Source of the DNA: Parabacteroides sp. PF5-9
GTDB taxonomy: Bacteria > Bacteroidota > Bacteroidia > Bacteroidales > Tannerellaceae
DNA: 50,885 nt
Reading direction: 5' to 3'
NCBI RefSeq assembly: GCF_029893105.1
Contig: NZ_JARXWG010000027.1
Location: 1 to 50,885 of the forward strand
A model generated the notes under the pieces. It was not told the origin of the DNA and did not search any database. It worked only from the letters and a program-made list of their open reading frames with translations. Below, in pieces: positions 1 through 9,285 of the stretch. Every line of letters begins with the position of its first letter. Position 1 is the first letter of the stretch. The position numbers and the translations under genes were made by a program.

Positions 1-333
1 TATGTTTGTAAACTCTTTTAAGGACCATGAGTGTTTTGGTCTTTTTCGAAACTTAGAAACAGTCAAACTTGACAACCAATTTTAGGACGGGACAGAATAA
101 TGTTCTTATTTCTATAGGATAACATCGGAAATAGAAGCTGAATCTTTCAAAAATAAATAATAGAGCTGAAGCGGAAGAACTGTACAATAATAGAAAGATA
201 TCATATTGAAAAGCGATTTTACCGGCATCAATCGATATAATAGAGCAATTTTAAAGATATTTTAACAGATTGATTACTCCTTATCGCTTCTAGAGGAGAT
301 AAAGAGTGGAATATCAGATTTTTAATCAGAAAC
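1..333. other. Intergenic stretch at left edge
   Basis: No convincing coding frame is visible. The only structure is a weak stem near the left edge: 20-26 pairs with 38-44 (seven pairs, one G:U) around an 11-base loop, followed by a short T-run. It could be a terminator for a plus-strand gene ending outside the window. The rest is AT-rich sequence downstream of the DUF454 gene. Confidence 0.4.
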
Positions 334-708
334 CTATTCTTTACGGGTTGGAAAGGATAGAATATGTACGGTTACACCGACAGTTATTAGTATTAACAAA
401 ATTTTTATTAACAGGGGTTTTATCAGGCAAAAGACGGCGAACAGGATTGATGCCCACATGACGCTTAACGAAACTATTTTCGCTCGCTTCGGAATCGCTT
501 TATCCACCATATAAGCTTTCATATACGAACCAAAATAACGGTTACTCATCACCCGTTCGTATAAACGTTCGGAGCTGCGTATATAAAACCAGCAAGTAAG
601 CAGCCAGAAAGGAGTGGTTGGCAATAAAGGCAGAAAAATACCGATAGCACCCAAAATCAAAAAAACAGTCCCTAAAACAATGTATATAATTTTTCTGGTC
701 TGATTCAT
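334..708 (-). CDS. DUF454 (YbaN-type) small inner-membrane protein
   Basis: This 124-residue protein matches the YbaN/DUF454 family in length and pattern. A first hydrophobic hairpin near residues 8-45 contains the characteristic run around LPLLPTTPFWLL. A polar middle with SNRYFGSYMKAY follows, then two more membrane segments near 78-118. Its biochemical role is unknown in the family. It starts one base after the end of fmt, so it is almost certainly the last gene of the same minus-strand transcription unit. There is no catalytic signature. Family assignment is confident; function is not. Confidence 0.85.
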   Translation of the reverse strand: MNQTRKIIYIVLGTVFLILGAIGIFLPLLPTTPFWLLTCWFYIRSSERLYERVMSNRYFGSYMKAYMVDKAIPKRAKIVSLSVMWASILFAVFCLIKPLLIKILLILITVGVTVHILSFPTRKE

Positions 709-1683
709 CTATTCCACTGTATATGTTTGGATTTCTTTGAATCCATTGAGAAAATCAGATATCTTCATCCGTTTTTTTCCGGCAATCTGCAAAGACAATA
801 ATCGGATAAAACCATCCTTAACGGCGATCTCCAGTGTATTCTTCTGATCGGCTTTTAGAGTGCCGACAGGTAAATGGTGGACGGTTACTATTTTTTCCGT
901 ATCGTAAATTTTTAATGTTTGCACGCTCCCATCCGGAGCCTTCAACTGGGTCCATGCTGCCGGATAAGGCGATAAGCCTCTGATGAAATCATAAATCTTC
1001 TGGATTGGTTGTGTCCAGTCGATCCGACAGGTTTCTTTAAAAATCTTTGGAGCAGGAAAAAGTTCGGTTTCTTCGGAGTAAAATTCGCTTTGATCAAATG
1101 TTTTAACATTATTTTCCAAAACAGCATGTACCGTTTCAACAACTAACTCTGCTCCTAACGCCATCAATTTATCATGAACCAGACCGACATTATCTGTCTC
1201 TTCGATAGGTATACGTTTCTGAAGAATGATTTTTCCCGTATCCATACCATGCGTCAGAAAAAAGGTGGTAGCCCCGGTTTCTTTTTCACCATTGATGATG
1301 GCCCAATTGATTGGAGCGGCTCCCCGGTATTGCGGTAATAAAGAGGCGTGCAAATTGAAGGTACCAAACTGCGGCATAATCCATACAACTTCCGGAAGCA
1401 TCCGAAAGGCTACAACAACTTGTAGATCGGCATTTAAAGCACGTAAATCCGATAAAAACGACTCTTCTTTGAGTTTTTCCGGCTGCAGAACCGGTAAACC
1501 GACTGATTCCGCATATTCTTTCACCGGACTGGGTTGCAATACACTTCCATGTCTGCCGATCGGCTTATCCGGAACAGTGACCACCCCAACCACATTATAC
1601 CCTTCTTCAACTAAAACGCGCAGACTTTCCACTGCAAATTCGGGAGTCCCCATGTAAACAATACGTAAATCCTCTTTTTTCAT
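709..1683 (-). CDS. fmt: Methionyl-tRNA formyltransferase
   Basis: Transfers a formyl group from 10-formyl-tetrahydrofolate to initiator Met-tRNA in the cytoplasm, marking it for translation initiation. At 324 residues it has the usual length. The N-terminal formyltransferase fold carries the catalytic triad expected for the family: N110 and H112 in the segment FNLHASLLPQYRG, and D148 in HGMDTG. The C-terminal part (about 215-324) corresponds to the OB-like tRNA-binding domain. It follows the ClC gene by 12 bases and abuts the DUF454 gene, a gene order common in Bacteroidales. Nothing unusual is visible. Confidence 0.97.
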   Translation of the reverse strand: MKKEDLRIVYMGTPEFAVESLRVLVEEGYNVVGVVTVPDKPIGRHGSVLQPSPVKEYAESVGLPVLQPEKLKEESFLSDLRALNADLQVVVAFRMLPEVVWIMPQFGTFNLHASLLPQYRGAAPINWAIINGEKETGATTFFLTHGMDTGKIILQKRIPIEETDNVGLVHDKLMALGAELVVETVHAVLENNVKTFDQSEFYSEETELFPAPKIFKETCRIDWTQPIQKIYDFIRGLSPYPAAWTQLKAPDGSVQTLKIYDTEKIVTVHHLPVGTLKADQKNTLEIAVKDGFIRLLSLQIAGKKRMKISDFLNGFKEIQTYTVE

Positions 1684-1695
1684 CTCTTTTTGCTA

Positions 1696-3480
1696 TTACT
1701 CTTCTGAAAAATGATCCACTAAAACTTCACGATACGAATTAAAAATCTTCGATTTCGACATGAAACCGATATAAAGTCCCGCTTCATCTACAACGGGCAG
1801 ATTCCAGGCTTTTGTATCATCAAAGATTTTCATCACCTGATCCATCGGCATATTCAAACGTATTTTAGCGGGTGGATAAACCATGAATTTGGACACATGA
1901 AAACGTTCATATAATTCCGGTCGAAACATAATATTACGGATATTATCCAATAGTACGATCCCTAACAGTTTGCCTTTTTCGTCGACCACCGGGAACATAT
2001 TACGGGAACTCTTGGCGATAACTTTTACCATATCTCCCAATGACATCTGGGGCAAGACGGTCTGAAAATCCTTTTCAATGACACTATCTTTGCTTAGCAA
2101 CGTTAATACCGCTCTATCTTTATGATGGGTGAGCAACTCCCCTTTTTGTGCCAGACGCATCGAATAAATGCTATGAGGTTCAAACATCAATATCGTGATA
2201 TACGAACTAATGGATACGATCATCAGGGGCAAGAAAAGATCATAACCTCCGGTTAATTCGGCAATCAGGAACACTCCGGTAAGAGGGGCATGCATCACAG
2301 CAGCCATAATCCCGGCCATACCCAGTAAAGCAAAGTTTTTCTCCGACAAATAGCGGGTGAATTCGAAATAATTAGAGGTATGAGCAAATATAAAACCGGC
2401 GATACAGCCCAGAAATAAACTTGGTGCAAATATACCCCCGCAACCTCCTCCTCCATTTGTCGCACTGGAAGCAAATACTTTTGTCAGAAGAATAAGTACA
2501 AGAAAAACAAGAATTCCCCAATATGAACTATTCCATTCATAAAACAAACTCTTATCCATGATGTTAGCAAACTGGCCATTTAACAAGGAACCGATGGTAT
2601 CATATCCTTCACCATATAGCGGAGGAAAAAGAAAGATCAACACACTCAACAGAACGCCTCCTAACAGAAACTTTTTCCAATACACATTTAGTTTTCGAAA
2701 GACACCTTCTACTTTATTCATCACACGGGTGAAATATAACGAGACTAATCCGCAAAAGATTCCTAACAACAACACATACGGAATACGTTCTATTTCAAAA
2801 ATCTCAGTCTGCGAAAACTTAAACATAGCCTCTGTGCCTGTAAAGATATAAGAGACTGTTGCTGCTGTTACGGAAGAGATCAATAGTGGTAAAACAGAAG
2901 TCATCGTCAGATCTAAAAGCAACACTTCGATCACAAAAACCAACCCGGCAATCGGTGCTTTAAAGATTCCGGCAATGGCCCCTGCAGCTCCACAACCGAC
3001 CAGAAGCATCAATGTTTTCTGTTCCATTTTGAACAGTCGTCCCAGATTTGACCCTATGGCCGCCCCCGTCAATACGATAGGCGCTTCCGCCCCTACAGAG
3101 CCCCCAAAACCGATCGTAACCGAACTTGCCACTAACGAGGACCAGGTATTATGAGGTTTTATCCTGCTTTTCCGTTGAGAGATGGCATATAATATTTTTG
3201 TTACCCCATGACTGATATCATCCCGTACAATATATTTCACAAAAAGCCCGGCAAGCAGAATCCCTACAACCGGATACAATAAATAGAGAAAATTGACCTG
3301 GTCGGCATTAAAATTGCCTGTTAATAGATGTTGGATAAAATGGATCAACTGTTTTAAGAAAATAGCTGCCGCCGAGGTACATATCCCCACCAAAAAACTT
3401 ACAATCAGGATAAAATGCTTTTCCTTTATATGTTTGTCACGCCAGGAAAGAAATTGATAAAAAAGATTTTCTTTTGCCAT
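1696..3480 (-). CDS. ClC-family chloride channel/antiporter with CBS pair
   Basis: A 594-residue integral membrane protein of the voltage-gated chloride channel family, moving Cl- (often coupled to H+) across the inner membrane. About ten hydrophobic segments span residues 20-440. The selectivity-filter motifs are recognisable: GSVGAEAP (gating glutamate E132, where E. coli has GREGP) and GGIFAPS. Two CBS domains fill residues 450-590, each with an LPVVDE or FPVVDE core, likely binding adenine nucleotides. The arginine of GREGP is alanine here. It lies two bases downstream of the sugar transferase and 12 upstream of fmt, so it is co-transcribed. Channel versus antiporter cannot be decided by eye. 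Confidence 0.93.
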   Translation of the reverse strand: MAKENLFYQFLSWRDKHIKEKHFILIVSFLVGICTSAAAIFLKQLIHFIQHLLTGNFNADQVNFLYLLYPVVGILLAGLFVKYIVRDDISHGVTKILYAISQRKSRIKPHNTWSSLVASSVTIGFGGSVGAEAPIVLTGAAIGSNLGRLFKMEQKTLMLLVGCGAAGAIAGIFKAPIAGLVFVIEVLLLDLTMTSVLPLLISSVTAATVSYIFTGTEAMFKFSQTEIFEIERIPYVLLLGIFCGLVSLYFTRVMNKVEGVFRKLNVYWKKFLLGGVLLSVLIFLFPPLYGEGYDTIGSLLNGQFANIMDKSLFYEWNSSYWGILVFLVLILLTKVFASSATNGGGGCGGIFAPSLFLGCIAGFIFAHTSNYFEFTRYLSEKNFALLGMAGIMAAVMHAPLTGVFLIAELTGGYDLFLPLMIVSISSYITILMFEPHSIYSMRLAQKGELLTHHKDRAVLTLLSKDSVIEKDFQTVLPQMSLGDMVKVIAKSSRNMFPVVDEKGKLLGIVLLDNIRNIMFRPELYERFHVSKFMVYPPAKIRLNMPMDQVMKIFDDTKAWNLPVVDEAGLYIGFMSKSKIFNSYREVLVDHFSEE

Positions 3481-3482
3481 TG

Positions 3483-4880
3483 TTATATACCTTTACCGGT
3501 AACTACCGTTTTAACCGTATTAATCAGAATTGTAATATCTAAAGTCAGAGACATATTTTCATAGTATAAGATATCATAATGCAACCGTTCGATCATCTCT
3601 TCTACATCTCCGGCATACCCATATTTAACCATGCCTAAAGAGGTGATTCCGGGACGAACATTATGCAACAGATAATAATAAGGTGCTTTTTTAACGATTT
3701 GATCGATATAAAATTTCCGTTCAGGACGCGGACCGACTAACGACATGTCTCCTTTCAGTACGTTCCAGAATTGAGGCAACTCATCGATACGGTATTTACG
3801 CATGATTTGCCCCAAAGGAGTGATACGCGGATCGTTTTCCGCAGAGAGTAACGGACCGTCATTTTCCGAATCCGTATACATCGTTCTAATTTTGTAGATC
3901 ATAAAAGGTTTACCTCTATACCCAATGCGTTCCTGTTTAAAAAATACGGGACCCGGAGAGTCTTTTTTCACACGCCGGGCAAGATAAATAAAGACAGGAA
4001 GTAGTAGAATTAACGCGATTATGGAAACGAATTTATCCAAAAATAATTTGATGTTTTTTTCTGCTTCTGAAAAGTTATTATCCGTCACATCGATTAAGGG
4101 TGCTCCATAGATCGTTTTAATATTTACCCGGGATAATATGTTCGAATTATCAACCAACATTTTAATCGGACACTTATAGCGGTATAACGAATAAAGAATA
4201 TCCAGTTGTTTCTCCGTTTTCATCGATTCTACTGCGATAACCAGTTCATGGATCGAATTTTTCTCCATAATTTCAGGAAGATCATCCAAGCCTCCGAATA
4301 CCTTCTTGTGATCCACTTTTATATGCGAAGAGTCTTCCGATATAAATCCGGAAATTTCATAACCGGCATCATAGAGTTCCTTTGCAACCTTGGCGGCTTT
4401 CTTCCCGGCACCAATGATCAATACACTTAACGCCCAATCTCTTCGTTTGATTTTCCGAATTCCATTCTGAGTGATGATCAGACGGGGGATATAGGTCATA
4501 AAAAACTGAATACCTAATAGGGCAAAGAATAGTTCATAATAGATCTCAAACGAACGGGGCAGATCATTGAGCACAACTACGAAAAAAACCAGTACGACTC
4601 CAATAAGAACGGTCAATAAAGTAGAAAAAAACTCTTTTAACCGGGATTTTCCGAAAGGTTTATTGTAATAGCCGGAAAAATAATAAAGCACAAGCCAGAA
4701 AAAAGGAATAATAATCTGACCTTTTAACACCTGATAATATAACAAAAAGGAATGTAATGAATTGAAACCTTGATCTACAGCTACATCATAATACCGTACC
4801 AGATTAAAGATCAACCATGCCAAAGCTGCAGTGATTAAATCTGTCAATATATATTTACTTCGCTGTAAATTCTTGTTCAT
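3483..4880 (-). CDS. Polyprenyl-phosphate sugar-1-phosphate transferase (WcaJ-like)
   Basis: This 465-residue protein resembles the undecaprenyl-phosphate glucose/galactose phosphotransferases that start capsule, exopolysaccharide or O-glycan assembly on the inner membrane. Four hydrophobic segments occupy roughly residues 10-130. A CoA-binding-like Rossmann region follows near 150-250 (VLIIGAGKKAAKVAKE). The C-terminal bacterial sugar transferase domain covers about 275-465, with membrane re-entrant helix, KQERIGYRGKPF, YKIRTM, the DELPQFWNVLKGDMSLVGPRP block and a final VRPGITSLG segment. It sits between the Sua5 gene (7-base gap) and the ClC gene. No other capsule genes are adjacent, so its pathway is not shown by context. 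Confidence 0.92.
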   Translation of the reverse strand: MNKNLQRSKYILTDLITAALAWLIFNLVRYYDVAVDQGFNSLHSFLLYYQVLKGQIIIPFFWLVLYYFSGYYNKPFGKSRLKEFFSTLLTVLIGVVLVFFVVVLNDLPRSFEIYYELFFALLGIQFFMTYIPRLIITQNGIRKIKRRDWALSVLIIGAGKKAAKVAKELYDAGYEISGFISEDSSHIKVDHKKVFGGLDDLPEIMEKNSIHELVIAVESMKTEKQLDILYSLYRYKCPIKMLVDNSNILSRVNIKTIYGAPLIDVTDNNFSEAEKNIKLFLDKFVSIIALILLLPVFIYLARRVKKDSPGPVFFKQERIGYRGKPFMIYKIRTMYTDSENDGPLLSAENDPRITPLGQIMRKYRIDELPQFWNVLKGDMSLVGPRPERKFYIDQIVKKAPYYYLLHNVRPGITSLGMVKYGYAGDVEEMIERLHYDILYYENMSLTLDITILINTVKTVVTGKGI

Positions 4881-4887
4881 TACTGAG

Positions 4888-5448
4888 TTACCTTATAAGT
4901 TGAATCAACCCACCCGATCCCAGCTTAAGAATACCTGAAGGCTGAACCTTGCGCTGATCATCCTGTCGATAGTTGACTATATAATCAACGCCATTTTTTA
5001 TCTTTTCTGATATCTCAGTAAAATTTGCAGGAAAAGGCTCTCCACTGATATTGGCAGAGGTTGATACCAGCGGTTTACGAAAACGCTCACATAATTTCTT
5101 TGAAAAAGCTTCATTTGTAATACGGATACCGATACTTCCGTCTTCTGCCAACAGATTATTCGCCAGATTACGACCTTCTGAATAAATAATGGTCAGTGGT
5201 TTATCTGAAACCTCTATCAGATCCCAGGCTATCGAAGGAACATCGGTAACATAAGTCTCCAATTTCACCGAATTATCCAGTAAAACAATCATCGCTTTAT
5301 GATCTGTTCGATTCTTCAATGTATAGATCTTCCGGACAGCTTCTTCGTTCGTTGCGTCGCAACCGATACCCCATATCGTATCGGTCGGATAAAGGATTAA
5401 ACCTCCAGCCTGTAGAATCTGACAGGCTTTATTAATATCTTCCGTCAT
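4888..5448 (-). CDS. L-threonylcarbamoyladenylate synthase (Sua5/YrdC family)
   Basis: Makes threonylcarbamoyl-AMP from threonine, bicarbonate and ATP, the first step of t6A37 tRNA modification. From the chosen start it is 186 residues and consists of a single YrdC domain: LYPTDTIWGIGCDA, the KNR segment after YTLK, and LVSTSANISGEPFPANF. A longer frame begins at 5481. I prefer the ATG at 5448 because the YrdC homology begins right after it and because a TAnnTTTG-like box (TACTTTTG, 5474 to 5467) lies between the two ATGs. First gene of the minus-strand unit running to DUF454. Confidence 0.93.
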   Translation of the reverse strand: MTEDINKACQILQAGGLILYPTDTIWGIGCDATNEEAVRKIYTLKNRTDHKAMIVLLDNSVKLETYVTDVPSIAWDLIEVSDKPLTIIYSEGRNLANNLLAEDGSIGIRITNEAFSKKLCERFRKPLVSTSANISGEPFPANFTEISEKIKNGVDYIVNYRQDDQRKVQPSGILKLGSGGLIQLIR

Positions 5449-5466
5449 AAAATGCACAAATTTGTA

Positions 5467-5474
5467 CAAAAGTA
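5467..5474 (-). promoter_or_regulatory. Putative -7 promoter box for the Sua5 gene
   Basis: Read on the minus strand this is TACTTTTG, matching the Bacteroidota -7 consensus TAnnTTTG. It lies 18 bases upstream of the preferred ATG at 5448. I see no convincing -33 TTTG partner at the usual spacing, so the call rests on one box. Confidence 0.4.
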
Positions 5475-5645
5475 CAATCATTCAGGATTATAAAAAAATA
5501 ATAATAACAAAACTATTTTACTCAAGCTATAGCTATTATCCCATGAATAATTTCTAACTTTACGGATTTAATTATATCCAATAACAAATCAGATTGATTT
5601 ACAGGAATATAATACATCAAATAAAAAAAAGAAAAATAATATATA

Positions 5646-7364
5646 ATGACAAACAAATGGAACTTTCAAACTCCAACAGAAGAAGAATTACATAAAACAG
5701 ATGAGTTAGCGAAAAAGTTAGGGATCAGTTCCACGATTGCACTCTTGCTTATTCAGCGTGATATTACCTCTGTAGGAGAAGCAAAAAAATTCTTTAAACC
5801 TAACCTAAATGACTTACACGACCCGTTTCTAATGCCAGACATGGAGAAAGCGGTGAAAAGGTTAAATAAAGCGCTGGGGAACAAAGAAAAAATTTTAGTA
5901 TACGGAGATTACGACGTGGACGGAACAACTGCTGTTTCTTTAGTTTACAGGTATTTACGTCCATTTTCTTCCACATTGGATTATTATATTCCTGATCGCT
6001 ATGATGAAGGGTATGGCATCTCGTATAAAGGCATTGATTATGCCGTTGAAAACGGAATAACTTTAATCATCTCTTTAGACTGTGGTATCAAAGCCATCGA
6101 AAAAATCGAATACGCCAAACAGAAAGGGATCGATTTCATTATCTGCGACCATCACATGCCTGATGATGTTTTGCCTGATGCTGTAGCCGTCCTTGATGCA
6201 AAAAGAATAGATTCGACTTACCCCTATGATCATTTATCCGGCTGTGGTGTCGGCTTTAAATTCATGCAGGCTTTTGCTCAAAGCAATAACTTCCCCTTTT
6301 CGGATCTCGAAAAATTGTTAGACCTGACCGCTGTCAGTATAGCTTCCGACATCGTTCCGATCACTGGAGAGAACAGGATACTCGCTCACTACGGGTTAAA
6401 ACAATTAAATAATAATCCCAGCATGGGATTAAAAGGGATCATCGATATTTGCGGACTGAACGGGAAAGAGATTACGATTAGTGATATCGTTTTCAAAATT
6501 GGCCCCCGTATCAATGCATCCGGAAGAATGATGAATGGAAAAGAGGCCGTTGACCTATTATTGGCCAAGGACAGCAAATCCGCTCGTGAGAAAAGTGAAA
6601 ATATCAATCAATACAACGATGAAAGGCGGGAATTAGATAAAAAAATAACTGATGAAGCCAATGCGATTATTGATCAGTTTACCAATATGGAAGATCGCAA
6701 GGCCATTGTTGTTTACGATAAAAATTGGCATAAAGGAGTCATTGGTATTGTCGCTTCGCGGTTAACGGAAAAATATTATCGCCCGGCAGTGGTTCTTACC
6801 AAATCATCCGAATTGATCACCGGATCTGCTCGTTCTGTAACAGGTTTTGACATTTACAAAGCTATTGAGAGTTGCCGTGATTTATTGGAAAATTTCGGCG
6901 GTCATACCTATGCTGCCGGTCTCTCTTTGAAAGAGGATAATCTGGAAGCTTTCACCAATCGATTCCTCGAATTGGCCGCTGCAGAGATTATTCCCGAACA
7001 AATGACTCCACAGATTGATATTGATGCCGTTCTTGATTTCAAAGAGATCAATTCCAAATTGATGCATGACCTCAAAAAAATGAGTCCGTTTGGACCGGAT
7101 AATCAAAAACCCGTTTTCTGTACCAAGAATGTCAGAGATTTTGGGACAAGTAAGCTGGTTGGTAAAGATCTGGAACATATAAAACTCGAACTGATCGATG
7201 ATACATCCAACACCCCTATTCATGGTATTGCATTTGGGATGCACCAATTTAATGATCATATCAAAAAGATGAGACCTTTTGATATTTGTTACACCATAGA
7301 AGAAAACACCTACAACGGGAATACCTCTATTCAACTGATGATTAAAGACATTAAGCCCAACTGA
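5646..7364 (+). CDS. recJ: Single-stranded-DNA-specific exonuclease RecJ
   Basis: A 5'-to-3' single-strand exonuclease of the DHH phosphoesterase family acting in recombination and repair in the cytoplasm. At 572 residues it has normal length. The Mn-binding motifs are present: DYDVDG at 88-93, LDCG near 145, and DHH at 168-170. The C-terminal DHHA1 part shows GHTYAAGLSL near 420, and the oligonucleotide-binding region lies beyond about 455. It is followed by recQ after 13 bases, so the two are probably co-transcribed. The AT-rich leader (5482-5645) contains TAACTTTA, one mismatch from TAnnTTTG, but no clear -33 box. Confidence 0.96.
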   Translation: MTNKWNFQTPTEEELHKTDELAKKLGISSTIALLLIQRDITSVGEAKKFFKPNLNDLHDPFLMPDMEKAVKRLNKALGNKEKILVYGDYDVDGTTAVSLVYRYLRPFSSTLDYYIPDRYDEGYGISYKGIDYAVENGITLIISLDCGIKAIEKIEYAKQKGIDFIICDHHMPDDVLPDAVAVLDAKRIDSTYPYDHLSGCGVGFKFMQAFAQSNNFPFSDLEKLLDLTAVSIASDIVPITGENRILAHYGLKQLNNNPSMGLKGIIDICGLNGKEITISDIVFKIGPRINASGRMMNGKEAVDLLLAKDSKSAREKSENINQYNDERRELDKKITDEANAIIDQFTNMEDRKAIVVYDKNWHKGVIGIVASRLTEKYYRPAVVLTKSSELITGSARSVTGFDIYKAIESCRDLLENFGGHTYAAGLSLKEDNLEAFTNRFLELAAAEIIPEQMTPQIDIDAVLDFKEINSKLMHDLKKMSPFGPDNQKPVFCTKNVRDFGTSKLVGKDLEHIKLELIDDTSNTPIHGIAFGMHQFNDHIKKMRPFDICYTIEENTYNGNTSIQLMIKDIKPN

Positions 7365-7377
7365 CCGATAAAAACAG

Positions 7378-9285
7378 GTGGATATCTACCATGAAATATT
7401 AGAGAAATACTGGGGATATAAAACCTTCCGTCCCCTACAAGAAGAGATCATCCATTCCATTTGTGCCCGAAAAGACACCTTGGGACTTATGCCTACCGGT
7501 GGAGGGAAATCAATCACCTTTCAGGTGCCTGCGCTCACTATGGAGGGGGTTTGCATCGTTGTAACCCCTTTAATTGCTTTAATGAAAGATCAGGTAGATA
7601 ACCTCCGGAAGGTAGGTATTAAAGCTACCGCTGTCTATTCCGGAATGACCCGCCAGGAGATCATCACCCAGTTGGAAAACTGTATTTTTGGCAACTACAA
7701 ATTCCTTTACGTCTCTCCCGAACGTCTAAATACGGATCTATTCCGCAGCAAACTGGAGGCTATGACAGTCTCATTCCTTGTTATAGACGAAAGCCATTGT
7801 ATTTCTCAATGGGGGTATGATTTTCGTCCTTCCTACCTGAGAATTACAGAGGTGCGCAAACAATTACCCGACATTCCGGTTCTGGCCCTTACGGCAACAG
7901 CTACCCCCGAGGTTGTAAACGACATTCAGGAGAAACTCGGTTTCAAAGAGAAAAATCTATTTCAGACAAGCTTTGCCAGACCTAATCTCTCCTATACCGT
8001 CCGGAAAACAGAAGACAAAATCAATTCACTTATCCAGATATTAAAAAGAGTAAAAGGAACCGCTATAGTTTATGTGCGTAATCGTAAACGCACCAAAGAA
8101 ATAGCGACAATCCTCACAGGTGAACAGGTCTCAGCCGATTTTTACCATGCAGGTCTTAATCGCGAAGAAAAAACGCATAAACAAAACCGTTGGAAAAACA
8201 ACGAATGTCGTGTGATCGTATCGACCAATGCCTTTGGTATGGGTATCGATAAACCAGATGTTCGTTTGGTAATCCATATGGATATGCCCGGATCACTGGA
8301 GGAGTACTTCCAGGAAGCCGGAAGAGCCGGACGGGATGGGCAGAAAGCGTATGCCGTAGCCCTTTGTTCCGGTACCGACAATGCAACCTTAAAAAAACGA
8401 TTAGCTGATGAATATCCGGACAAAACATTTATCCATCGTGTTTACGAAGCTTTAGGAAACTATTATCAAATAGCTGTAGGCTATGGATTAGAGACTGTTC
8501 ATGATTTTTCTTTATCCGATTTCTGTGCGGCATATCGGTTTTCTCAATTGCCAACCCATCATGCACTTAAAATATTGGAACTATCAGGATACATCGAATA
8601 CACCGAAGAATTAGACAAAACCTCCCGCCTAATGTTTGTTGCAACCCGGGACGACCTCTATAAGTATCTGCATCAGGATAAACGAACTGATGAAGTCATA
8701 CAAACAATTCTTCGTTCATACACCGGTCTTTTTGCCGATTACGTATACATTGATGAATCGGTCATTGCCACCCGGACAGGAATGAGTTACCGGGAGATCT
8801 ACGAGATCTTAACCGCACTTTCCAAATACAGGATCGTCCATTATATCCCACAGAAAAAAACTCCGTTAATCATCTATACACAAACAAGAGAAGAACAAAA
8901 ATACCTAACCATACCCCGCTCTGCCTACGAAGAGCGGAAAGAACGATTTGAAAAGCGGATACATAAAGTACTCGATTACATCAACGAGGAACATGCCTGC
9001 CGGAGTCGTCTGCTCCTCGCTTATTTCGGAGAAAAAAAGTCTATAGATTGTAGAATCTGCGATACCTGTCTCGCTAAAAACGATTCGGGCTTAAGCAATC
9101 ACGAATTCAATCAAATCAGAGATACGTTACTAAAAACAATCGATGATCAACCACAAGCCATCCGGGAACTGGTCAACGCCCTCCCCTTTCCTGCAGAAAA
9201 AAGTATTATGGTCATCCGGTTTCTGGCTGATCACGACGACCGGTTCATTCTTGAAGACGGTTTCTTACGACTATTTTTAAATTAA
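7378..9285 (+). CDS. recQ: ATP-dependent DNA helicase RecQ (short form)
   Basis: A 3'-to-5' superfamily 2 helicase of 635 residues. Walker A is TGGGKS (40-45), Walker B is DESH (137-140) followed by CISQWGYDFRPSY, and the C-terminal helicase half has the QEAGRAGRDG arginine-finger motif. A four-cysteine zinc site is visible near 540-565 (HACRSRL then CRICDTC). I see no clear HRDC domain at the C terminus, so this looks like the shorter RecQ paralogue common in Bacteroidales. Translation starts at a GTG, 13 bases after recJ stops. RecQ unwinding and RecJ digestion cooperate in end resection in other bacteria. Its stop overlaps the convergent ThuA gene by four bases. Confidence 0.95.
   Translation: MDIYHEILEKYWGYKTFRPLQEEIIHSICARKDTLGLMPTGGGKSITFQVPALTMEGVCIVVTPLIALMKDQVDNLRKVGIKATAVYSGMTRQEIITQLENCIFGNYKFLYVSPERLNTDLFRSKLEAMTVSFLVIDESHCISQWGYDFRPSYLRITEVRKQLPDIPVLALTATATPEVVNDIQEKLGFKEKNLFQTSFARPNLSYTVRKTEDKINSLIQILKRVKGTAIVYVRNRKRTKEIATILTGEQVSADFYHAGLNREEKTHKQNRWKNNECRVIVSTNAFGMGIDKPDVRLVIHMDMPGSLEEYFQEAGRAGRDGQKAYAVALCSGTDNATLKKRLADEYPDKTFIHRVYEALGNYYQIAVGYGLETVHDFSLSDFCAAYRFSQLPTHHALKILELSGYIEYTEELDKTSRLMFVATRDDLYKYLHQDKRTDEVIQTILRSYTGLFADYVYIDESVIATRTGMSYREIYEILTALSKYRIVHYIPQKKTPLIIYTQTREEQKYLTIPRSAYEERKERFEKRIHKVLDYINEEHACRSRLLLAYFGEKKSIDCRICDTCLAKNDSGLSNHEFNQIRDTLLKTIDDQPQAIRELVNALPFPAEKSIMVIRFLADHDDRFILEDGFLRLFLN

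Noticed and set aside
5449-5481. Upstream start of the Sua5-type gene
   Set aside because: The added 11 residues are outside the YrdC domain and overlap a probable -7 promoter box.
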